A DNA stretch of 64,000 nucleotides from Mycolicibacterium iranicum (GTDB lineage: Bacteria; Actinomycetota; Actinomycetes; Mycobacteriales; Mycobacteriaceae). Both the position numbers and the translations under genes were made by a program. Positions within the stretch are counted from its first letter, which is position 1; every line of letters begins with the position of its first letter. Under the pieces are notes generated by a model. That model was not told the DNA's origin. It ran no database searches and worked only from the letters and a program-made list of their open reading frames with translations. Location of the stretch: contig NZ_JACHVU010000012.1 in the NCBI RefSeq assembly GCF_014190915.1, positions 1 to 64,000 on the forward strand, written 5' to 3'. Shown piece after piece: positions 1 to 8,498 of the stretch.

Positions 1-154
1 AAACTTACAACAACAACAAAACCTCGCAACCACACCACAACCACAAACACACCCCGGACCCACAAGTCCGAGACACACCCCACCACCAAAAAACACAGGG
101 ACACCCAAAGATTTCCCCCCACACCACGGGGACACTCAAAAACGAGTGAATAAA
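1..154 (+). other. 23S–5S rRNA internal spacer (partial)
   Basis: This stretch is A/C-rich and low in complexity, with many short CAA and CCAC runs, and has no plausible reading frame. It lies directly before the 5S rRNA, so it is most simply the 3' part of the 23S–5S spacer of an rRNA operon transcribed rightward. The 23S gene itself lies outside the window. Confidence 0.7.
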
Positions 155-270
155 GTTACGGCGGTAATAGCGGCAGGGAAACGCCCGGACCCATCCCGAA
201 CCCGGAAGCTAAGCCTACCAGCGCCGATGATACTACCCACCCGGGTGGAAAAGTAGGACACCGCCGAACA
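155..270 (+). rRNA. rrf: 5S ribosomal RNA
   Basis: A segment of about 116 nt begins GTTACGGCGG and ends with the complementary ACCGCCGAACA, so the two termini can form helix I. The internal sequences GGAAACGCCC, CCCATCCCGAACCCGGAAGC and GTAGGACACCGCC match the conserved loops of actinobacterial 5S rRNA. It is the last gene of an rRNA operon whose other genes lie to the left. In rapid-growing mycobacteria the second operon, rrnB, is known to lie beside the tyrS/Rv1691 region, and the genes that follow here fit that. The exact ends are good to a few bases. Confidence 0.93.
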
Positions 271-278
271 CACATTGG

Positions 279-327
279 AATCGCCCCCCACCTTGCGTGG
301 GGGGCGATTTCATTTGCATTTTTTTAA
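279..327 (+). terminator. Intrinsic terminator of the rRNA operon
   Basis: A hairpin with perfectly complementary 14-nt arms lies at 279–292 and 297–310, with a 4-nt TTGC loop. The stem begins AATCGCCCCCC. A T-rich tract follows (CATTTGCATTTTTTTAA). It sits 9 nt after the 5S rRNA, as expected for the operon terminator. Confidence 0.9.
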
Positions 328-380
328 TATCCATTTCGGGCGGATATTCGCACGGGAATTCCGCTGAATCGTGCGGATTT

Positions 381-2108
381 CTACAGGTCGAATACGACGG
401 CATCCGCCGGCGTCGCGATACAGAGCAGTGCAGTGCCGTCGGTCGGCGGTTCCAGCGGCTCCAGCGGGTAGGACACGGTGCCGGAGAGCACGGCGGTCTC
501 GCACGTGTGGCAGACGCCGGTCCTACACGACCAGCGAGTCGGCACATCGCAGGCTTCCGCGAACTCCAACACGCTGGAATAGGCGCCGTCCCACGGCGCA
601 GACACCCCGGACCGGGCGAACTGCACCTCAGGACCCGGGCCGGGTTCGCCAGGCGGCAGGTGGGGCGTGGCCGCGACGGACCCCACGACCCCGGGATTGA
701 TCCCGGCTCGCGCGCCGAACGTCTCCGAATGAATTCTGTTGGGCTGCAAGCCATAGTCGGTCAGCGCGGCCGTCATGTCCGCCATGAAGCCCGTGGGTCC
801 GCACACGTAGGCGTCCGCGTCGACGGGGAGGCGTAGCGCGTCGAGGGCGGTCTGATCCAGCCGCCGACCGACCTCGCCGGGGCCTGAGGGTCGGCTGTAG
901 AAGATCTCCGTGCGACCGCGGGGCAGGAGGTCCATCAGCCGGGCCGCCTCCTCGGCGAGGGCGTGCTCGGCGTGGCTACGTGTGCTGTGCAGCCACCATA
1001 CGGGCCGGTGCGAGCCGGTCTCGGCGAGCCGGTGCAGCATCGACAGCACCGGCGTCACCCCGACGCCGGCCGAGACTAAAACGACCGGTCCGTCCCCGTC
1101 GACGAGCGTGAATTCTCCTCGTGGGGCTGCCGTCTCGAGAACGCCGTGAACCTTCACCTGTTCATGCAGGTAAGCGCTCGCCACGCCGTGCGGTTCCCGC
1201 TTGACCGAGATCCGGTAAACGTCCGAAGAGGGTCCGTTCGACAACGAGTAGTTGCGGACGACCGGGGCGGAACCCGGCACGGTGACGCGCACCGTGATCG
1301 ACTGACCGGCCCGCCGCGGCGGGAGCGGCTGTCCGTCGGGGTCGGCGAGGGTGAACGACGTGATGCCCGGGGTTTCGGTGTGCACGTCGACCACCTGCAG
1401 CGGCCGGAAGCCCCGCCACGCGGGCGGATCGGCTGCGGCACCGGTCAGGCCGGTGTTACCCGACGCCCCGCTCTCACTCTGTTCGAGCAGGCTCCGCAGG
1501 GAACCCTGCCATCCGGGGCTCAGGGCGGGAATCCGCAGAGCGCTCTCGAGGCGGTCGCGCGGATGCCCGGGCAGGTAGAGCAACGCGTCGATCTCCGCAA
1601 CGGAGACGCGTTCGGGTCCGTCGCCGACCTTGACGATCTCCTGCCCGGGTTCGACCTCACCCTCCTGCAGCACGCGACAGTAGAAGCCGGGTCTGCGATG
1701 GCTCACCAGCAGGGCGGCCATCCGAGGCTCACCGAGACGCAGTCCCACCCGGTAGCAGGTGACCCGCGGCTGCGTCACCTCGAGGACCACGTCGCCGATG
1801 CGGTAGCGATCGCCGATGCACACCTCATCGTCGGGCAGACCGTCGACGGTGAGGTTCTCCCCGAATGCGCCGGGGGCGAGATCGTCGCGGCCGAGCTCTG
1901 CGGCCCAGTGCCGGTAGGAGTCCGTCTGGTACACGAGCACGGCGCGGATCTCCCCGCCGTGGCCGCCGAGATCGCCCTGGCCGTCTCTGTCGAGATTCAT
2001 ACGGCGCACCATGGTCGGCCCCGCGACCGGGGTCTTCCACGCCCCCGTGTGCACCACGCATCCGTGCCAGTCGACGTCGCGCGGCATGCCGACGTTGACC
2101 GACACCAC
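381..2108 (-). CDS. MOSC-domain / FAD-NAD ferredoxin-reductase / 2Fe-2S ferredoxin fusion protein
   Basis: This protein of about 575 aa has three parts. The N-terminal ~220 residues form a MOSC domain (VNVGMPRDVDWHG, GGHGGEIRAVLVYQ, GAFGENLT), of the molybdenum-cofactor sulfurase C-terminal and YiiM type. The middle is a ferredoxin-NADP reductase-like module with the FAD motif RNYSLSN and the NAD-binding segment VLVSAGVGVTPVLSML. The C-terminus is a plant-type 2Fe-2S ferredoxin (CRTGVCHTC, then LLCIA). A molybdenum-linked oxidoreductase with its own electron-transfer chain is inferred, with unknown substrate. The GTG start at 2108 is chosen because it lies just after the stop of the upstream gene (2114) and gives the usual MOSC N-terminus. 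GTG 2105 is equally possible. Confidence 0.85.
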   Translation of the reverse strand: MVSVNVGMPRDVDWHGCVVHTGAWKTPVAGPTMVRRMNLDRDGQGDLGGHGGEIRAVLVYQTDSYRHWAAELGRDDLAPGAFGENLTVDGLPDDEVCIGDRYRIGDVVLEVTQPRVTCYRVGLRLGEPRMAALLVSHRRPGFYCRVLQEGEVEPGQEIVKVGDGPERVSVAEIDALLYLPGHPRDRLESALRIPALSPGWQGSLRSLLEQSESGASGNTGLTGAAADPPAWRGFRPLQVVDVHTETPGITSFTLADPDGQPLPPRRAGQSITVRVTVPGSAPVVRNYSLSNGPSSDVYRISVKREPHGVASAYLHEQVKVHGVLETAAPRGEFTLVDGDGPVVLVSAGVGVTPVLSMLHRLAETGSHRPVWWLHSTRSHAEHALAEEAARLMDLLPRGRTEIFYSRPSGPGEVGRRLDQTALDALRLPVDADAYVCGPTGFMADMTAALTDYGLQPNRIHSETFGARAGINPGVVGSVAATPHLPPGEPGPGPEVQFARSGVSAPWDGAYSSVLEFAEACDVPTRWSCRTGVCHTCETAVLSGTVSYPLEPLEPPTDGTALLCIATPADAVVFDL

Positions 2109-2113
2109 CGCGG

Positions 2114-2776
2114 CTATGGCTGCCTCCCCGCCGGGATCAACTCGGCGCAATCGGCGAGTTGGGCACGGAGCACGGCGTTTTCCGCCTCGAGTGCTTTGAG
2201 GCTGTCGTTGTGTGCCTTCAACGCAGGCTCCAGTTCGGCGAGCGTGTACCGCTGTGGGATGTGCTGAGGGCAGTTCCAGTCGTAGGCCACCACCGTCACC
2301 ACGACAGCACGCTCCACGACGGCGTCGTAGGTGGGGTCGACCAGTTTTCGCATCAGCTCGGGATTTTCCTCGGCGCTGACCACCGTCGCATGCCCGAACA
2401 GCTTGAGCCGGGCGCCGCGGGGATAGTCCAGGGCGATCAGAGCAACCCTGTCGTCGCCGCCGAGATTGCCGACGCTGATGTACTGCAGATTGCCCCGGAA
2501 GTCGGCCCAGGCGATGGTGTGGTCGTCGAGAACTCGCACGAAACCCGGTGGGCCGCCTCGGAATTGAACGTACGGCCACCCGGTCTCGCTGACGGTGCTC
2601 AGGTAGAAGCCGTCCCGATCGGCGAGAAAGTCCTTCTCCGCGTCGGTGAGCGCGTCCGGACCCTCCTCGGACTGCGCCATCCGGCGCTTCCTGCCGTAGA
2701 ACGTATCGCTGCCGTGGTTGTGTTGGACCCGCTCGACGGCATCGGTGAAGCCGATCGCCGGATAGTGTCTGCTCAC
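2114..2776 (-). CDS. Pyridoxamine 5'-phosphate oxidase family (flavin-binding) protein
   Basis: A 220-aa protein with the split-barrel fold of the PNPOx-like group: DGFYLSTVSETGWPYVQFRG, then a beta strand with ADFRGN, and DRVALIALDYPRGARLKLFG. The C-terminal ~40 residues (ALKAHNDSLKALEAENAVLR) look like a helix or coiled coil. These proteins usually bind FMN or F420 and act on small molecules. The substrate is unknown. The GTG start at 2776 (VSRHYPAIGFTDAV) is preceded by GGGGGATCC and gives the N-terminus typical of the family. The MOSC fusion begins 6 nt after its stop, so the two genes are probably one operon. Confidence 0.82.
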   Translation of the reverse strand: MSRHYPAIGFTDAVERVQHNHGSDTFYGRKRRMAQSEEGPDALTDAEKDFLADRDGFYLSTVSETGWPYVQFRGGPPGFVRVLDDHTIAWADFRGNLQYISVGNLGGDDRVALIALDYPRGARLKLFGHATVVSAEENPELMRKLVDPTYDAVVERAVVVTVVAYDWNCPQHIPQRYTLAELEPALKAHNDSLKALEAENAVLRAQLADCAELIPAGRQP

Positions 2777-2863
2777 GGATCCCCCATGCAATCGGGTGGC
2801 GAAGTGGGTGCCGTGATTGTCGCGGAGCCGACCCCCGTCGCGTCGGCGAATGGCCGTATCCTC

Positions 2864-3694
2864 ATGGCCGTGCCCCAAGACAGTCAGGGCGGCCGCGGCG
2901 AACGTCGACCCAGCCGCGCCTCGAACGACAGCAGACAGCGCCCCCGCCGTGATCAGCGGTCGGCCCCGCGTGCCTCCGGGCCGCATCGTGCGCGCACTGC
3001 GCAGCCGAGGCCCGACGGCGCGGATGCGCGTGCGAACGGGCCGGCGATCCCGCCCGGTGTCGAGGCCAAACAGCTCGCACCGGAGATCCGCGGCGAACTG
3101 ACCACACTCGACCGTGCCACCGCCGACGCGGTGGCCCGCCACCTCGTCGCCGCCGGAGAGCTTCTCGACGAAGATCCTCAAGCCGCGCTGGAACACGCCC
3201 GGGCCGCCCGCGCACGGTCCGGACGCATCGCCGCGGTGCGCGAGGCCGTCGGCATCGCGGCCTATCAGTGCGGTGACTGGGCGCAGGCGCTGTCGGAGTT
3301 GCGCGCGGCACGCCGGATGGGCAGCCGCTCACCGCTTCTGGCTCTCATCGCCGACTGTGAACGCGGCGTGGGCCGCCCGGAGCGCGCGATCGAGCTCGCA
3401 CGCTCGCCGGAAGCCGAGGCGCTGACCGGCGACGACGCCGATGAACTGCGCATCGTTGTCGCCGGAGCGCGCTCCGATCTGGGTCAGCACGAGCAGGCAC
3501 TCGCGGTGCTGTCGAACCCCACCCTCGATCCGGCCCGGAAGGGTCAGACGGCGGCACGACTGTTCTACGCCTACGCCGAAACCCTTCTCGCACTGGGCAG
3601 GACAGACGAGGCGCTGCAGTGGTTCCTGCATACCGCCGAAGCCGACGTGGAGGGCGTCACCGATGCCGAAGAGCGGATCACGGAGCTTTCCTGA
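2864..3694 (+). CDS. TPR-like helical repeat protein (Rv1691-like)
   Basis: A 276-aa protein with a basic, low-complexity N-terminal ~60 residues (GERRPSRASN, RDQRSAPRAS) followed by helical repeats in TPR style: AARHLVAAGELLDEDPQAALEHA-type helices, AVGIAAYQCGDWAQALSELR and LFYAYAETLLALGRTDEALQ. It has no catalytic motif and is probably a scaffold. It is the first gene of the rightward housekeeping block and is divergent from the PNPOx-like gene. The 87-bp gap between them should hold both promoters. The GTG at 2870 is an alternative start. The HAD phosphatase gene follows after 1 nt, which suggests translational coupling. Confidence 0.8.
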   Translation: MAVPQDSQGGRGERRPSRASNDSRQRPRRDQRSAPRASGPHRARTAQPRPDGADARANGPAIPPGVEAKQLAPEIRGELTTLDRATADAVARHLVAAGELLDEDPQAALEHARAARARSGRIAAVREAVGIAAYQCGDWAQALSELRAARRMGSRSPLLALIADCERGVGRPERAIELARSPEAEALTGDDADELRIVVAGARSDLGQHEQALAVLSNPTLDPARKGQTAARLFYAYAETLLALGRTDEALQWFLHTAEADVEGVTDAEERITELS

Positions 3695-3695
3695 C

Positions 3696-4709
3696 GTGGG
3701 AACCCTTGCGCAGCACCACGACTGTCTGCTGCTCGATCTCGACGGCACGGTGTTTCGCGGGCACGAGCCGACCGAGGGCGCTGTCGAGACGCTCGCAGCG
3801 ATCGAGTCGCGGGTCCTGTTCGTCACCAACAACGCCTCTCGCGACGCCGGACAGGTCGCCGACCATCTCTGCGACCTCGGCTTCTCGGCCGCCGCGCAGG
3901 ACGTGGTCACCAGCGCCCAGAGCGCGGCCCGGCTTCTCGCCGAACAGCTGCGACCCGGCGCCAAGGTGCTCGTCATCGGCACCGAATCGCTGGCGAACGA
4001 GGTGCGCGACGTCGGTCTGGACCCCGTGCGGGAATGGTCGCAGAACCCCGTGGCCGTCGTGCAGGGCCACAACCCCGAGACGGGGTGGCAGAACCTCGCC
4101 GAGGCGGCGCTCGCCATCCGCGCCGGCGCGCTGTGGATCGCGGCCAACGTCGACAAGACGTTGCCGTCCGAGCGCGGCCTGCTGCCCGGCAACGGGTCGA
4201 TGGTCGCCGCGCTGCGTACCGCGACCGACACCGAACCCCAGGTCGCGGGGAAGCCTGCGCCGGCGCTGATATCGGATGCGCTGTCACGCGGGGACTTCGA
4301 CACCCCACTGGTGGTCGGGGACCGGCTCGACACCGACATCGCCGGGGCCAACGCCGCCGAACTGCCCAGCCTGATGGTGCTGTGCGGGGTGAACTCCGCC
4401 GAGGACGCGATCTGGGCCGAGCCCGGCCAGCGACCCGATTTCCTCGCCGAGGACCTGCGCGCCCTGACCGCGCACGACGCCGACGAGCTGCGCATCCAGG
4501 CCCATGCGGGCTGGCAGGTCGAGCTGGGCGGCTCGGCAGTCACCGTCACCGCCACAGGCTCGGACCCGGGCGATTCGCTCGCGATGGTCCGGGCGGTGGC
4601 CGCCGCGGTGTGGGAGGCCGGAACAGACCGTTGCCCCGTCGTCGGGGGTGACGACGCAGCGCGACAGGCCGTCCAGCGCTGGTCCCTGCAGTCCACCCCC
4701 ATCGACTAG
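3696..4709 (+). CDS. HAD-superfamily phosphatase (NagD-like, Rv1692-type)
   Basis: A 337-aa protein with the HAD motifs in order: LLLDLDGTVFRG (nucleophile Asp, motif I), VLFVTNNASRD (motif II with the NagD-type TNN), GKPAPALI (motif III Lys) and VVGDRLDTDIAGAN (motif IV). The C-terminal ~80 residues form an extra domain. The M. tuberculosis counterpart Rv1692 has been described as a glycerol-3-phosphate phosphatase in lipid recycling, and the same role is inferred here. The GTG start at 3696 lies 1 nt after the preceding stop and gives the short lead-in typical of NagD-like proteins. Confidence 0.88.
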   Translation: MGTLAQHHDCLLLDLDGTVFRGHEPTEGAVETLAAIESRVLFVTNNASRDAGQVADHLCDLGFSAAAQDVVTSAQSAARLLAEQLRPGAKVLVIGTESLANEVRDVGLDPVREWSQNPVAVVQGHNPETGWQNLAEAALAIRAGALWIAANVDKTLPSERGLLPGNGSMVAALRTATDTEPQVAGKPAPALISDALSRGDFDTPLVVGDRLDTDIAGANAAELPSLMVLCGVNSAEDAIWAEPGQRPDFLAEDLRALTAHDADELRIQAHAGWQVELGGSAVTVTATGSDPGDSLAMVRAVAAAVWEAGTDRCPVVGGDDAARQAVQRWSLQSTPID

Positions 4710-4722
4710 CGTGAACCCCGAC

Positions 4723-4878
4723 ATGAGTAACGATCCCGACCAGATCCACGCGCAGATCGTCGAGCTCGTCGGCGAACGCGTCGAGCTGTCGGCGTCAGAC
4801 CTGGACTCCGTGGCGGCGCGCCTCGAGGAGGCGCACGATCTGCTGGTGCGCGCGCTGGAATCCGTCGAGAAAGGCTGA
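4723..4878 (+). CDS. Small conserved protein (Rv1693-like)
   Basis: A 51-aa, strongly acidic, helical protein (SDLDSVAARLEEAHDLLVRALESVEK). It has no recognisable domain. It lies between the HAD phosphatase and tlyA, where M. tuberculosis has the small gene Rv1693, and that position is the main support for it. The ATG at 4723 is chosen. An in-frame GTG at 4711 would add four residues. The gap to tlyA is 5 nt. Function unknown. Confidence 0.72.
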   Translation: MSNDPDQIHAQIVELVGERVELSASDLDSVAARLEEAHDLLVRALESVEKG

Positions 4879-4883
4879 TCCGC

Positions 4884-5690
4884 GTGACGCGTCGCGCACG
4901 TGTGGACGCCGAGCTGGTACGCAGGGGTCTGGCCCGGTCACGCCAGCAGGCGGCCGAACTCATCGGCGCCGGGCGGGTCCGCGTCGACGGAATGCCCGCC
5001 GTCAAACCCGCCACCGCTGTCGCGGTCACCGCCAACCTGACGGTCGACGGCGGGGAGGAAGATTCCTGGGTGTCGCGGGGCGCCCACAAACTGATCGGCG
5101 CCCTGGACGCGTTCGGGCTCGCCGTCGCCGACCGCCGCTGCCTGGACGCGGGCGCGTCGACCGGCGGGTTCACCCAGGTACTGCTGGACCGGGGCGTGCG
5201 CGAAGTCGTCGCCGTGGACGTCGGCTACGGCCAGCTGGCCTGGCCCGTGCGCACCGACCCCCGCGTGATCGTCCGGGAACGCACCAACGTCCGTGACCTC
5301 ACCGCCGACGCCATCGGCGGCCCGGTCGACCTCGTCGTGGCGGACCTGTCGTTCATCTCGCTGGCCACCGTGCTGCCCGCACTGACCGCCTGCGCGTCGC
5401 ACCACGCCGATATCGTTCCCATGGTGAAGCCGCAGTTCGAGGTCGGCAAGGACCGGGTCGGCGCCGGAGGAGTGGTCTCGGATCCGCTCCTGCGGGCCGA
5501 CGCGGTGCTGTCGGTGGCGCGCCGGGCGGCCGAACTGCACTGGCACGCGGTGGCGGTGACAGCCAGCCCGCTGCCGGGGCCGGCGGGCAACGTCGAGTAT
5601 TTCCTGCATCTGCGGGCCGACGCAGACGTGAAGCCGTCCGACGAACTCAAGGCTGCAGTCCACCGGGCTGTGGAAGAAGGGCCGCAATGA
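4884..5690 (+). CDS. tlyA: TlyA, 16S/23S rRNA 2'-O-methyltransferase (hemolysin A family)
   Basis: A 268-aa protein with an N-terminal S4 RNA-binding domain (residues ~1–60, RRGLARSRQQAAELIGAGRV) and an FtsJ-like methyltransferase domain with the SAM motif LDAGASTGGFTQ near residue 87 and the catalytic VADLSFIS segment. In mycobacteria TlyA 2'-O-methylates C1409 of 16S and C1920 of 23S rRNA, and its loss gives capreomycin resistance. Length matches the family. The start is GTG, and the stop overlaps the nadK start by 4 nt (ATGA), so the two are coupled. Confidence 0.95.
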   Translation: MTRRARVDAELVRRGLARSRQQAAELIGAGRVRVDGMPAVKPATAVAVTANLTVDGGEEDSWVSRGAHKLIGALDAFGLAVADRRCLDAGASTGGFTQVLLDRGVREVVAVDVGYGQLAWPVRTDPRVIVRERTNVRDLTADAIGGPVDLVVADLSFISLATVLPALTACASHHADIVPMVKPQFEVGKDRVGAGGVVSDPLLRADAVLSVARRAAELHWHAVAVTASPLPGPAGNVEYFLHLRADADVKPSDELKAAVHRAVEEGPQ

Positions 5691-6619
5691 CTGAGACTTC
5701 GCCGGAGCGCACCATCCTGCTGGTCGTGCACACCGGACGTGCGGAGGCGACGGAAGTTGCCCGCCGGGTGGAGAAGGTGCTCGCCGACCACGGCATCGGG
5801 CTGCGACTCCTCTCCGCCGAGGCGGTCGATCGGGGGCCGGTCCAGCTGGCGCCCGACGACATGCGGGCGCTCGGAGTGGACATCGAGACCGTCGACGCCG
5901 AGGAGCGGGCCGCCGAACGCTGCGAGCTCGTTCTGGTGCTGGGCGGGGACGGCACATTCCTGCGGGCCGCGGAACTGGCGCGCAACGTCGAGATCCCGGT
6001 GCTGGGGGTGAACCTCGGCAAGATCGGCTTCCTCGCCGAAGCCGAGGCCGAGGCCATCGACATCGTGCTCGACCACATCGTGCGCCGCGACTACCGCGTC
6101 GAGGAGCGGATGACGCTCGACGTCAAGGTGCGCGCCGGCGGCGACGTCCTCGACCATGGCTGGGCGCTCAACGAGGCGAGTCTGGAGAAGGGGCCCCGGC
6201 TCGGCGTGCTCGGCGTGGTCGTCGAGGTGGACGGCAGGCCCGTGTCGTCCTTCGGGTGCGACGGCGTGCTCGTCTCGACGCCGACGGGATCCACCGCCTA
6301 CGCATTCTCCGCGGGTGGACCGGTGCTCTGGCCCGATCTCGAGGCGATCATCGTCGTACCCAACAATGCCCACGCGCTGTTCGCCCGCCCGATGGTGACC
6401 AGCCCGGAGGCCTCCATCGCGATCGAGATCGAGGGCACCGGGCATGACGCGCTGGTGTTCTGCGACGGCAGGCGCGAGATGGTCGTTCCGGCGGGCGGGC
6501 GACTCGAAGTGACCCGGTGCGGAACCCCGCTGAAATGGGTCAGGCTCGACAGTGCGCCGTTCACCGACCGCCTGGTGCGCAAATTCCGGTTGCCGGTCAC
6601 GGGGTGGCGCGGTCAGTAG
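5687..6619 (+). CDS. nadK: NAD kinase
   Basis: A 310-aa cytosolic enzyme that phosphorylates NAD to NADP using ATP or polyphosphate. The family signature GGDGTFLRA is at residues 86–94, followed by GVNLGKIGFLAE, the NE-containing segment ALNEASLEKG and the conserved STPTGSTAYAFSAGG near residue 197. Length is typical for actinobacterial NadK/PpnK. It overlaps tlyA upstream by 4 nt and its TAG stop shares one base with the GTG of recN, forming a tight tlyA–nadK–recN cluster as in other mycobacteria. Confidence 0.95.
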   Translation: MTETSPERTILLVVHTGRAEATEVARRVEKVLADHGIGLRLLSAEAVDRGPVQLAPDDMRALGVDIETVDAEERAAERCELVLVLGGDGTFLRAAELARNVEIPVLGVNLGKIGFLAEAEAEAIDIVLDHIVRRDYRVEERMTLDVKVRAGGDVLDHGWALNEASLEKGPRLGVLGVVVEVDGRPVSSFGCDGVLVSTPTGSTAYAFSAGGPVLWPDLEAIIVVPNNAHALFARPMVTSPEASIAIEIEGTGHDALVFCDGRREMVVPAGGRLEVTRCGTPLKWVRLDSAPFTDRLVRKFRLPVTGWRGQ

Positions 6620-8406
6620 TGCTAGCTGAGATCCGCATCGAGGCGCTGGGCGCCATCAGTGCCGCGACCGCCGAGTTCGACGGCGGTCTGACCGTGCTGA
6701 CCGGTGAGACCGGCGCGGGCAAGACGATGGTCGTCACCGGCCTGCACCTGCTCGGCGGGGCGCGCGCCGACGCGACGAAGGTGCGTTCAGGCGCCGACCG
6801 CGCGGTGGTCGAAGGCCGCTTCACGACCAAGGACGTCGGCGACGAGGTCGCCGCGCTGGTGGACGAGATCCTCGATTCCTCGGGTGCCGAGCGCGACGAT
6901 GACGGCAGCATCATCGCGGCGCGCTCGGTCAGCCGCGACGGGCCGTCCCGGGCCTACCTGGGTGGGCGCAGCGTGCCCGCCAAATCGCTGAGTGGTTTCA
7001 CCAACGAGTTGCTCACCCTGCACGGGCAGAACGACCAGCTGCGCCTGATGCGACCCGACGAGCAGCGCGGGGCACTCGACCGCTTCGCCGACGTGACCGG
7101 CCGGTTGCAGCGCTACCGCTCGGCGCGCGACGCGTGGCTGGAGGCTCGAGGCGATCTGGAGGACCGCCGGCGCCGGGCCAGGGAGCTCGCGCAGGAGGCC
7201 GACCGGCTGCAGTTCGCGCTCAACGAGATCGAGGTGGCATCGCCGGAGCCGGGGGAGGACGAGGCCCTCGTCGCCGACATCCGCCGGCTCTCCGAACTCG
7301 ACGCGCTACGCGAAGCGGTGCAGACGGCGCGCGCCGCGCTGGCCGGGGACGGCGACGACGCCGGGACCGACGGTTTCTCGGCGGCGACCGCCGTGGGCCA
7401 GGCCCGCGCAGCGCTGGAGAACACCGACGACGCCCCGCTCAAGGCTCTGGCCGAGCAGCTGGGGGCAGCGCTGGCCGTCGTCGTCGACGTGTCCGGCGAG
7501 CTGGGCCATTTCCTGTCCGAATTGCCCAGCGACGCCAGCACTTTGGAATCGAAGCTGGCGCGCCAGGCCGAACTGCGGACGCTGACGCGCAAGTACGCCG
7601 CCGACATCGACGGCGTGCTCGCCTGGGCCGCGGACGCGCGCGATCGCCTGTCGCAGCTCGACGTCTCCGAAGAAGCGTTGTCGGAGTTGCAGAAACGGGT
7701 CGACGAGCTGGAGGCCAAGGTCGCCGCGGCGGCGCAGGACGTGACCAAGGCGCGGGTGAAGGCCGCCAAGGGACTGTCCAAAGCGGTCACCACAGAACTG
7801 TCGGGACTGGCGATGTCCGGGGCGCAGTTCGCGATCTCGGTCACGCCGTTGGCCGCCCGTGCCGACGATGCCGCGCCGCTGACCCTGTCGCCGGGCACCG
7901 TCGTGCATGCCGGACGCGACGGTGTCGACGCCGTCGAATTCGGCTTCGCCGCGCACGGTGGCTCGGATCTGCTGCCGTTGAACAAGAGTGCGTCCGGCGG
8001 TGAACTGTCCCGGGTCATGCTCGCGCTCGAGGTCGTCCTGTCGGCCTCCTCGGAAGGCACGACGATGGTGTTCGACGAGGTCGACGCGGGCGTCGGCGGC
8101 AGGGCAGCCGTGCAGATCGGTCGGCGGCTGGCCAGGCTGGCCCGCACCCACCAGGTCATCGTGGTCACCCACCTCCCGCAGGTGGCGGCCTATGCCGATG
8201 CGCACCTGGTCGTCGAGGGTGTGGCCGCCCGCGACGACAGCACGCGGACCCGCGCGAAATCCAGCGGTGTGCGCCGGCTCGACGAGGAGGACCGCGTCGC
8301 CGAGCTGGCCAGGATGTTGGCGGGGCTGGGCGAATCGGACAGCGGTCGTGCGCACGCCCGGGAGCTGTTGGATGCGGCCCGCAAGGATCGTCACGACCCG
8401 TCCTGA
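6619..8406 (+). CDS. recN: DNA repair protein RecN (SMC-like ATPase)
   Basis: A 595-aa SMC-family protein for double-strand-break repair. Walker A is at residues 29–36 (GETGAGKT). The central part is rich in Ala, Glu and Arg and reads as coiled coil. The ABC signature SGGELSRVMLALEVV is near residue 459 and Walker B (MVFDEVDAGVGG) near 483, followed by VIVVTHLPQVAAYAD. The GTG start at 6619 overlaps the nadK stop by one base and leaves the normal short N-terminus before Walker A. Confidence 0.95.
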   Translation: MLAEIRIEALGAISAATAEFDGGLTVLTGETGAGKTMVVTGLHLLGGARADATKVRSGADRAVVEGRFTTKDVGDEVAALVDEILDSSGAERDDDGSIIAARSVSRDGPSRAYLGGRSVPAKSLSGFTNELLTLHGQNDQLRLMRPDEQRGALDRFADVTGRLQRYRSARDAWLEARGDLEDRRRRARELAQEADRLQFALNEIEVASPEPGEDEALVADIRRLSELDALREAVQTARAALAGDGDDAGTDGFSAATAVGQARAALENTDDAPLKALAEQLGAALAVVVDVSGELGHFLSELPSDASTLESKLARQAELRTLTRKYAADIDGVLAWAADARDRLSQLDVSEEALSELQKRVDELEAKVAAAAQDVTKARVKAAKGLSKAVTTELSGLAMSGAQFAISVTPLAARADDAAPLTLSPGTVVHAGRDGVDAVEFGFAAHGGSDLLPLNKSASGGELSRVMLALEVVLSASSEGTTMVFDEVDAGVGGRAAVQIGRRLARLARTHQVIVVTHLPQVAAYADAHLVVEGVAARDDSTRTRAKSSGVRRLDEEDRVAELARMLAGLGESDSGRAHARELLDAARKDRHDPS

Positions 8407-8498
8407 CGGTGTGACAGATGTGAAAGTAGATAACTTCTGAGGCTGGTGTTACGGCGCGCCTCCGACGGATTGCGGTGTGGGCTGTCCAGAATCGGCGC

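Noticed and set aside
2109..2579. 5' extension of the MOSC fusion frame into the PNPOx-like gene
   Set aside because: The extra ~157 residues are Arg/Gly/Pro-rich out-of-phase translation of the PNPOx-like gene. The MOSC domain starts at about 2108.
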